The position numbers and the translations under genes were made by a program. DNA of 32,931 nucleotides, taken from NCBI GenBank assembly GCA_030149115.1, contig JASBSE010000418.1, positions 1-32,931 of the forward strand. The letters are read 5' to 3'. Below the pieces are notes generated by a model. That model did no database searches. It was not told where the DNA came from and saw only the letters and a program-made list of their open reading frames with translations. The number at the start of each line of letters is the position of its first letter. Position 1 is the stretch's first letter. Below, in pieces: positions 16,054-23,800 of the stretch. Origin of the DNA: Winogradskyella sp. GTDB lineage: Bacteria; Bacteroidota; Bacteroidia; Flavobacteriales; Flavobacteriaceae.

Positions 16054-18513
16054 TTGAAACCAAATCTATCACTTTATAAAAATCTATTAGCTCTAGCTAT
16101 ATCATGTTTTAGTATCTTTTGCTATAGCCAAGAACCAAACGATTGTGTTAATGCTATTACAGTCTGCGGAAACTCAACACTAGAACTTGATGCTCAAGGT
16201 ATTGGTGTCCAAGAAGTAGAAGGCTTGAATTTATGCGGGAGCAGAGAAAATAACAGTATATGGCTCGAAGTGACTATAGCTACATCAGGAACTTTAGCAT
16301 TCACTCTAACACCTGCAAGCACAAACATTTCCGAGGATTATGATTTCTTTTTATTTGGTCCAAATGTTACCTGCGGAAATATTGGACAGGCCGTAAGGTG
16401 TTCTACAACAAACCCACAAGCAGCAAATCAAGGTAACAATCTCACAGGAATGAGTCCAGACGATCCGGATCCTGATGAAGGTCCAGGAGCTGATGGTGAT
16501 AGCTTTGTAAGCGATTTAGATGTACAGGCAGGAGAAACCTATTTTTTAGTTATTGATCGTCCAATAGGAAATAGTCCTTTTTCCATAGAGTGGACTGGTA
16601 CAGCGACATTCCCAGAAAGTCCTTCAAATCCGGTTTTAACAAACCCGAACATTACAAGTTTACCACCATTAGAACTTTGTGATAATGTTGCACCTTTTGA
16701 TGATTTAATCACAGAAATTGATCTCACTACACTTAGACAAGATGTTATTAATGGTGAAGGTGATGTTGCTGTAAGTTTTCATAATACTGAAAATGACGCT
16801 AACATTAACATTAATCCTTTAGGAGATATTTTTACTAGTTTTTTTAGTACTCAGACCGTTTTTATACGCATAGAGAATACAACCACAAATTGTTTTATTA
16901 TTAATACAATGGTTGTTAATGTTTCTTCATTTTCAAATTTTAATCTACCAACAATCTATGAGGTTTGTGATGACGACACAGATGGTGATGACCAAAATGG
17001 GCAAACAACATTTGATTTCGATGTAAAAACTCAAGAAATCACTAATGGCATTTTGGGTGCAAATTTTAACATAAGTTATTATTTATCAGAAAGTGATGCT
17101 ATAGCTAATACTTCAGCTTTACCAACTATTTATACTAACACTGTAGCAACTCCAACCGAAATTTTTGCTAGAATTGAAGATATAAACAGTGGCTGTATTG
17201 GTTTTACCTCGTTTGATATTGTTGTAGCCGCCAAGCCAATTGCTAATGACGTATCGCTAATACAATGTGATGAAGATGGTATCCCAGAAGGTTTTACCAC
17301 ATTCAATCTTAATGAAATATCCGGAGACATTACTAACGGAGATTCAAGCGCAGATGTATCCTACTACCTATCTCAATTAGATGCAGAAAATGACGAAAAT
17401 GAAATTAATGCCAGTGCTTTTGATAATTTCTTCAATCCACAAATTGTGTACGCAAGAGTTACCAATACTTCAACAGGTTGCGTAAATTTTAGTGAAGTTT
17501 CTTTGGAAGTGAGTACCACATCTTCTAACAATGCTAGTATTGCTATATGCGATGACGATGGCAATGAGGACGGTTTTGCACTTTTCAACCTTAATAATAC
17601 CAATGCCATTGTGCTCGCTGGAGCACCTGTTGGTTTAGATCTTCAATATTTTGAAACCTATGAAGATGCCCTGGTTGAAACTAATCCGCTTGGCACAAAT
17701 TTCACAAATACCATTCCTTATAATCAAACGATTTATGCTCGCGTTGAAAACTCCAATGCTTGTTATGGAATAAGTGAAGTTGCACTTACCGTTTACGAAC
17801 TTCCAAATATTGAAACCGAATTTGAAACGCTGTACTGTCTCAATAGTTTCCCTGACACAATTGTTTTAGATGCTGGTATTATTAATGACTCACCGAGCAA
17901 CTATTTATTCAATTGGTCAACTGGTGAAGACACAGCCACCATAGAAGTTGATGCGCCAGGCACGTACAATGTTAGGGTTAGCAATGTCAATGGCTGTTTT
18001 AAAGACAGAACCATTACAGTTTTACCATCTAATATTGCAACTATAGAAAACATTGAAGTCGTTGACGCATCTAATAATAATTCAATTACAGTTTTAGTTT
18101 CTGGTGAAGGTGATTATGAATATGCCTTAGATGATGTTGATGGACCTTACCAAGATTCTAATGTTTTTGAAGACGTATTACCAGGATTATATACAGTATT
18201 TGTGAGAGATAAAAATGACTGTGGCATTGCGGATGAATTAGTATCGGTTATTGGTTTTCCTAAATTTTTCACACCAAATGGTGATGGTACAAACGAATTT
18301 TGGCAAGTCAAAGGAATAAATAATCAGTTTCAGCCAAATACCAGTATCTTAATTTTTGATCGTTACGGTAAATTGCTAGTAGAACTCAACCCGCTTGGTG
18401 GAGGTTGGGACGGCACTTATAAAGGAAAAAAAATGCCAAGTAGCGATTATTGGTTTAAAGTACAGCTAGAAGATGGTCGCGTCTTTACCAGTCATTTTAG
18501 TTTGGTGCGATAA
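16054..18513 (+). CDS. Secreted T9SS type B cargo protein with acidic head and four modules
   Basis: This 819-residue protein has a TTG start, 2 bp after the previous stop, and a signal peptide ending near ISCFSIFCYSQ. The head (about 27-188) begins EPNDCVNAITVCGNSTLELD, contains a Cys-rich NNSIWLEVTIATSG region and an Asp-rich segment (MSPDDPDPDEGPGADGD), and resembles pre-peptidase-C-like or CUB-like beta domains; that label is tentative. Four modules follow (190-584), then an Ig-like and SprB-like neck and a type B sorting domain. From residue 395 to the end (425 residues) it aligns with the last 425 residues of the previous protein at the same length. It is probably translated with the genes on either side, 2 and 43 bp away. 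Confidence 0.92.
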   Translation: MKPNLSLYKNLLALAISCFSIFCYSQEPNDCVNAITVCGNSTLELDAQGIGVQEVEGLNLCGSRENNSIWLEVTIATSGTLAFTLTPASTNISEDYDFFLFGPNVTCGNIGQAVRCSTTNPQAANQGNNLTGMSPDDPDPDEGPGADGDSFVSDLDVQAGETYFLVIDRPIGNSPFSIEWTGTATFPESPSNPVLTNPNITSLPPLELCDNVAPFDDLITEIDLTTLRQDVINGEGDVAVSFHNTENDANININPLGDIFTSFFSTQTVFIRIENTTTNCFIINTMVVNVSSFSNFNLPTIYEVCDDDTDGDDQNGQTTFDFDVKTQEITNGILGANFNISYYLSESDAIANTSALPTIYTNTVATPTEIFARIEDINSGCIGFTSFDIVVAAKPIANDVSLIQCDEDGIPEGFTTFNLNEISGDITNGDSSADVSYYLSQLDAENDENEINASAFDNFFNPQIVYARVTNTSTGCVNFSEVSLEVSTTSSNNASIAICDDDGNEDGFALFNLNNTNAIVLAGAPVGLDLQYFETYEDALVETNPLGTNFTNTIPYNQTIYARVENSNACYGISEVALTVYELPNIETEFETLYCLNSFPDTIVLDAGIINDSPSNYLFNWSTGEDTATIEVDAPGTYNVRVSNVNGCFKDRTITVLPSNIATIENIEVVDASNNNSITVLVSGEGDYEYALDDVDGPYQDSNVFEDVLPGLYTVFVRDKNDCGIADELVSVIGFPKFFTPNGDGTNEFWQVKGINNQFQPNTSILIFDRYGKLLVELNPLGGGWDGTYKGKKMPSSDYWFKVQLEDGRVFTSHFSLVR
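16621..17805 (+). repeat. Array of four Cys-paired modules in the second adhesin
   Basis: Residues 190-584 hold four repeats. The first is divergent (LCDNVAPFDDLITEIDL) but keeps both Cys. The second has the acidic loop CDDDTDGDDQNG. The third and fourth correspond one to one with modules 3 and 4 of the upstream gene (CDEDGIPEGF in both). Confidence 0.85.
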
Positions 18514-18556
18514 ATATTAATCGTAATTTAGACATAACCTAACCAATCCAAGCCAT

Positions 18557-20398
18557 TTGAAACAGGCACATTACATATTTTCTATACTACTTTTGGGCTT
18601 AGTATTACCATTATCTGCTCAAGATATTTCTCTGTTTGAACAATTTAATGGCAGATACGATTATACTGCTATTGGAAACACCTTAAATCAGGCAGAAAAT
18701 AATATAGACCAGAGTTTTTGTTCGCTTTTAGAATCCTCTAGTGCTAACCTTACATTAGATGCAGACAATCAAATTGTAAAAGCATATTTGTATTGGGCAG
18801 GTTCCGGATTTGGTGACACAGAGGTCACTTTAAACGGAACACAAATTTCTAGTCAAGAGATATATACCGTAACCTACAGTGATATTTTTAACGGACAATT
18901 AGAATATTTTTCCTGCTATGCAGACATAACCGATTTAGTTATTAATGAAGGTAATGGGACCTACATGTTTTCAGATATGGATATAAGTGCAGACTTGATG
19001 TCTAATCCGGGTTATTGTAATAACAGAACAAATTTTGGTGGTTGGAGTATTTATGTTATCTATCAAAATGATAACCTTCCTTTAAATCAAGTTAACCTAT
19101 ACCAAGGTTTAGAAATTATTAACCGTAATGTACAAGAAAAAGAAATTATTCTAGACAATATTGATGTCATTGATAATATCGGTGCAAAAATTGGCTTTTT
19201 GGCTTGGGAAGGAGATAATAGTTTAAACTATGGAGAATCTCTATCTGTAAACAACAATGTATTATCTAATCCTCCTTTGAATCTTTCTGACAATGCTTTT
19301 AATGGCACCAACACCTTTACAAATTCTACTACATTTTATAATGCTGACTTAGATGTTTATAATTTAGAAAATAATATAAATATTGGAGATACCTCTGCTT
19401 CAATAAAATTAACTACAGGAGGTATCAATGAAAATGGAGGTTTTAGTGCAGATCTCATTATTTTGAACAATATAATTACAGTACTAAACAGTCAATTACC
19501 TGATGCTACTATAGATGTTAATGATTACATAGTGAATTGTGGAGATAATAGCGTTGAGCTATTTTATACGGTCAACAATTTTAATAGTACAGATGTTTTA
19601 CCAGCCAATACACCAATTGCATTTTACTTAGGCAATCTTCTGGTAGGACAAAGTCAAACCGTAAATAATTTAGATATTGGGGAGTCAGAATCTAACTCTA
19701 CTATTGTAACGATTCCCGAAAACTCTGACCCAAATTTAACCATAACAGCTATTGTCGATGATGATGGTACCATGTCTGGAGTTGTGACAGAAACTAACGA
19801 AGACAACAATATTAATTTTGTTGAAATTGAATTATTAGTAATTCCAGATATTATTACTTTACCTGGTCTTTCAGGTTGTAATGAAGGTTTTGAAACTTCG
19901 ACCTACAATTTGTATGAAGCATTAATTAACCTAGAGTATGAAGAAGAGGATGTCTCTTTTTATCGATCACTTGAGGATTTAGAAACGGCATCAAATCCAA
20001 TTTTAATACCAACCACATATAACAATCTTATAAATCCTGAAACCATCTATGTGAGGATAGAAAGTCCACCATGTTATGAAATTTATCAGTTTCAACTTTA
20101 TATAGAAAATTGCCCACCTTATGTACCTGATGGATTTTCACCAAATGACGATACATATAATGATTGGTTTAACATACAAGGTTTGTATGATATTTTCACA
20201 GAGCACCAACTAAAAATATATAACCGCTATGGTGATATTGTTTTTGAAGGTAATAATGAAAAACCTTGGTTTGGGAAAATTAACAGAGGATTAAACAATC
20301 ATGGCAGTATTGTCCCTGTTGGTACATACTTCTACATTTTAAATCTCAATGATCCTGACTATCGACCAATGGTAGGTTGGGTGTACGTAAATTACTAG
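18557..20398 (+). CDS. Secreted protein with one module and a distinct type B-like C-terminal domain
   Basis: This 613-residue protein has a TTG start and a signal peptide ending LLLGLVLPLSAQ. The head (about 23-315) is rich in Asn, Asp and aromatic strands (VKAYLYWAGSGFGDTEVTLN, FGGWSIYVIYQNDNLPLNQV). It resembles domains found in secreted Bacteroidota proteins near the sorting signal, but I cannot name it with certainty. A CARDB-like Ig domain seems to follow (about 320-425), with VELFYTVNNFNSTDVLPANT. One Cys-paired module lies at 430-518. The C-terminal domain (GFSPNDDTYNDWFNIQG, IYNRYGD, PVGTYFYIL, ending GWVYVNY) is of the gliding-motility-associated type but of a different branch from the other adhesins here. 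It is 43 bp from the previous gene. Confidence 0.9.
   Translation: MKQAHYIFSILLLGLVLPLSAQDISLFEQFNGRYDYTAIGNTLNQAENNIDQSFCSLLESSSANLTLDADNQIVKAYLYWAGSGFGDTEVTLNGTQISSQEIYTVTYSDIFNGQLEYFSCYADITDLVINEGNGTYMFSDMDISADLMSNPGYCNNRTNFGGWSIYVIYQNDNLPLNQVNLYQGLEIINRNVQEKEIILDNIDVIDNIGAKIGFLAWEGDNSLNYGESLSVNNNVLSNPPLNLSDNAFNGTNTFTNSTTFYNADLDVYNLENNINIGDTSASIKLTTGGINENGGFSADLIILNNIITVLNSQLPDATIDVNDYIVNCGDNSVELFYTVNNFNSTDVLPANTPIAFYLGNLLVGQSQTVNNLDIGESESNSTIVTIPENSDPNLTITAIVDDDGTMSGVVTETNEDNNINFVEIELLVIPDIITLPGLSGCNEGFETSTYNLYEALINLEYEEEDVSFYRSLEDLETASNPILIPTTYNNLINPETIYVRIESPPCYEIYQFQLYIENCPPYVPDGFSPNDDTYNDWFNIQGLYDIFTEHQLKIYNRYGDIVFEGNNEKPWFGKINRGLNNHGSIVPVGTYFYILNLNDPDYRPMVGWVYVNY
19844..20110 (+). 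repeat. Single Cys-paired module in the third surface protein
   Basis: Residues 430-518 match the module pattern: GCNEGFETSTYNLYEAL, then VSFYRSLEDLE, TIYVRIESPPC and a final strand. It lacks the DxDxDG loop but keeps the two Cys and the TIYVRIE strand. Confidence 0.65.
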
Positions 20399-20400
20399 AT

Positions 20401-20429
20401 TTGTTAAGATTTTTATCCGTTTATCTTTT
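20401..20429 (+). promoter_or_regulatory. Promoter-like TTG-N18-TATCTTTT before a candidate small RNA
   Basis: A -33-like TTG (20401-20403) is followed by 18 nt and TATCTTTT (20422-20429), which matches TAnnTTTG at seven of eight positions. The predicted start is near 20435. No convincing coding gene starts within 200 bp, and a strong terminator follows at 20635, so the unit is more likely a small RNA than a leader. Confidence 0.45.
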
Positions 20430-20434
20430 TCATT

Positions 20435-20660
20435 TGCAGGTAAAATAGTCATCAATTAATTTTAAGTATTGTGCGCAGGTTTTATCCTCCCTCTAACCAT
20501 GAGCACACTTCCCTCTTATAATTATTTATCGAAAGCTATGTTTTTCCGATTAAGGAAAACAACAATATGGAGTTTCAGGTTAAGAAACATTATTTGTTGA
20601 GGCTGTAATGTTTTCAGAAATTTCAATTTGGGAGAAAGACCTCTTTTTGAGGTCTTTTTT
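20435..20660 (+). ncRNA. Candidate small RNA with three hairpins and an intrinsic terminator
   Basis: The stretch contains a hairpin at 20470-20507 (TGTGC/GCACA with inner GGTT/AACC and a 13-nt pyrimidine-rich loop containing CCTCC), one at 20542-20559 (TTTTCC, loop GATTAA, GGAAAA), one at 20572-20588 (GTTTC, loop AGGTTAA, GAAAC), and a terminator at 20635-20660. A promoter-like box lies just upstream. It begins about 37 nt after the stop of the previous gene. I cannot assign an RNA family. The 6S-Flavo family and others should be tested. The ends are estimates, and a 3'UTR is the alternative reading. Confidence 0.45.
20635..20660 (+). terminator. Strong intrinsic terminator
   Basis: The stem arms AAAGACCTC (20635-20643) and GAGGTCTTT (20649-20657) are exact complements around a TTTTT loop. 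Further T residues follow to 20660, giving six T in a row. It is the clearest intrinsic terminator in the window and lies 236 nt after the nearest upstream stop codon. Confidence 0.85.
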
Positions 20661-20668
20661 GTAAGATA

Positions 20669-20869
20669 ATGATTATAAAACACTTAAAAATGTTAACGTT
20701 TTATGTATTTAATCGTATTTATTTGTATTTAATCTTTATTACCTTTACTTTTCACCCTATAAGCGCACAAAACTATCAGCCCCAAAAAGATAAATTTGTG
20801 AAGCATAAACTTAACCTAACTTATGGATTATATCAATCGCTCCCTCCTGTTATGCCTATGCATTATTAG
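20669..20869 (+). CDS. Possible small secreted peptide overlapping the next gene
   Basis: This 66-residue frame encodes a signal-peptide-like N-terminus (basic start, hydrophobic stretch LYLIFITFTFHPISAQ) followed by a short basic tail NYQPQKDKFVKHKLN. The SAQ ending resembles the cleavage region of neighbouring secreted proteins. It overlaps the start of the next gene by 47 bp in another frame. It could be a small secreted peptide, a relic of a lost adhesin N-terminus, or chance. There is no clear ribosome site, and another ATG at 20690 would shorten the signal peptide. Confidence is low. Confidence 0.3.
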   Translation: MIIKHLKMLTFYVFNRIYLYLIFITFTFHPISAQNYQPQKDKFVKHKLNLTYGLYQSLPPVMPMHY

Positions 20870-23800
20870 CAGCTTTTCTTTCGCACAACAAATCACTGTA
20901 GATAATTCCATTAGCCCTCAAAATTTAATTGAAAATAATCTTATACAAGGCTGTGTAGAAGTTTCAAATATTAGTTCACCATCTAACGGTAGCTCAGTCG
21001 GTCTAGGAAGTTATGGGTATTTTGAAAGAGGTACATCCAATTTTCCTTTTGAAAATGGAATTGTTTTAAGTACAGGAAATGCCAATTCGGCCGGAAACAG
21101 CCAAAATGCAGCTACCTTGAATGAAGGAAATAGCAATTGGGGAACCGATCCTGATTTAGAAACTGCACTAGGTATATCAGGCACATTAAATGCTACTTCA
21201 TTAGAGTTCAATTTTATTTCAATATCTAATCAAATTCAATTTAATTACATTTTAGCTTCAGAAGAGTATTTTGGTAACTTTCCTTGTCAATATTCAGATG
21301 GGTTTGCCTTTTTAATAAGAGAGTCTGGCACCAATGCACCTTATACTAATATTGCTTTAGTTCCTGGTACTACAACACCAGTAAACACCAATACGGTTCA
21401 TGATGAAATTGTTGGATTTTGTGGAGCTTCAAATGAGCAGTATTTTGAAGGTTATAGTCTAGGAGACACCAATTACAATGGGAGAACAACAATATTGTCT
21501 GCGGCAGCTACGATTCAACCAAACGTAGAATACCAAATAAAGTTAATAATTGCCGACCAAACGGACGAGAACTATGACTCTGCTGTTTTTATTCAAGGTA
21601 ATAGTTTTAATGCTACTGTAGATTTAGGTGAAGATTTTTCAACCTGTGCGAGTGATGTAACTCTAAATGGAAATATTGGTAATCCGCAAGCAACATACAA
21701 TTGGTATTTTAATGATGTATTAATTCCTGGTGAAAACCAAACTACGCTAGACACTAATATTTCGGGAAATTACCGCGTTGAAATTGAAATTCCTTTATCT
21801 GGAAGTTCTTGTGTTATTGAAGATGATATTAATATTACCTTAAGTTCAACTCAATCTTCTGATCCAATATCTGATTTTGAAGTATGCGACGACCCTAGTA
21901 ATGACGGCATTGAAACTTTTGATTTGAGCACAAAGGACGCAGAAATTTTAGCTTCTGTACCTACTTCAAATTATGATATATCATATCATTACTCTAGCTC
22001 CGAAGCACAAAATGGAGATAATGCAATAAATAGTCCTATTCAAAATACTACCAATCCACAAACTATATATGTTAGAATTGAAGATACTAACAATGGTTGT
22101 TTGGCATTTTCTACAATTAATCTAATTGTTAATTCTTTACCTAATATAAACGACCCTTTACCATTAGAAGTTTGTGATGATCAGGTTGCAGATGGATTTA
22201 CCACTATAGATTTAAATATTAAAAATGATGAGATTACTAATGGTCTTACCAATCTAGTAGTTACTTATCACAGTACACTAGCTGATGCTTCAATTGGTAC
22301 AAATCCATTACCAATGCCTTATGTAAACACAAATACTAACGAACAAGTTTTTGTAAGTGTAAGAGATGAATTTACAGGTTGTATCAGTACAACAACATTA
22401 GATATTACTGTTTTAGATAATCCTGTTATAAATACAGATGATCATTACATAGATGCTTGCGACGCAGACCATGATGGCTTTGCTAGCTTTGATTTAACAA
22501 GTATAATTCCAGATGTATTAGAAGGATTAACAGGCGTTACTGTTACATTTCATGAAACTAACGAAGATGCTTTAACAGGAAGCAACCCTATTACAGATGC
22601 CACTAATTACACTAATATTACGTCTGAAGAACAGATTGTATATATCAGAGTTGAAAATAATACTACTGGCTGTGCCTCTGTGACACCAGTAGAACTGCAC
22701 ACCAACTTATTATTAACAGCTACAAATATTGATGATATCTCTCTTTGTGATATTGACAATGACGGAGTTGAAGAATTTAATTTTTCAGGTATTGCAACAA
22801 GTATTATAAATGATTTACCAGATGAATTTGCCATCGCTGTTGAATTCTACTTAACCGAAGACGATAGAGATAATCAGGTAAATGCATTAGACCAAACCGT
22901 ACCATTTATTCCAACCAGCAACCCACAAACCATTTACTTAGGTTTAACAAGTGCTACATGCTACGATGTAGAACAAATAGATTTAATTTTAATTCCTGTT
23001 TATGAATTTGAGTCTATTATTAATCAGACCGTATGCGATGAAGATCAAGATGGCATTACAACAACAGATTTATCTCAGTTTGATACACAGGTCACAGAAG
23101 CCTTAGATGGATTTAGCGTAACTTATTTCTTAACAGAAGATGATGCCAGAAACAATACAAATGTTCTTCCAAACTTTTACACTAATACTTCAAACCCATT
23201 TACAGTTTATCCAAGAATTACTTCAAATGAAACAGGTTGTTCTGATATTAACTTTTTTGAAATTACGGTTTTAGAAGCACCTGTTACTTCTACTCCATCC
23301 GATATTGTGATTTGCGATAACGATCAAGACGGATTATTTACTATCAACCTATTAGATGTTATTCCTGAAGTAGTTAGTAGCACAACTGATAGACAAATTA
23401 GTTTTCATACTAGTCAAACCAATGCGGATAATGGCAGCAATGCCATAACCAACGAAAGCACATATAATGCGCAAACCGAAACCGTTTACGTTAGAGTAGA
23501 AAACACCAATACTGGCTGTCATTCTACTGAAACATTAAGTATTACCGTAAACACTTTACCTGTTTTTACAGCTATTGATAATTACAAAATCTGTGAGGAT
23601 AGTAGCGATGGTTTTGCAGATTTTATATTCAACACTAAGGATACTGAAATTTTAAATGGTCAAACAGGTAAGCAAGTTCTATATTATTTAAATCAAAATG
23701 ATGCAGACAACAGAACAAATGCCATTGACAAAGATGTAGCTTATCAAAACATCTCAACACCACAAACCATTTTTGTAAGAGTGGAAAATCTCACAGATCA

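Noticed and set aside
20499-20600. A 33-codon frame (MSTLPSYNYLSKAMFFRLRK...) inside the intergenic region.
   Set aside because: It has no ribosome site or recognisable feature, and it overlaps the hairpins of the candidate small RNA. It could still be real but is unsupported.
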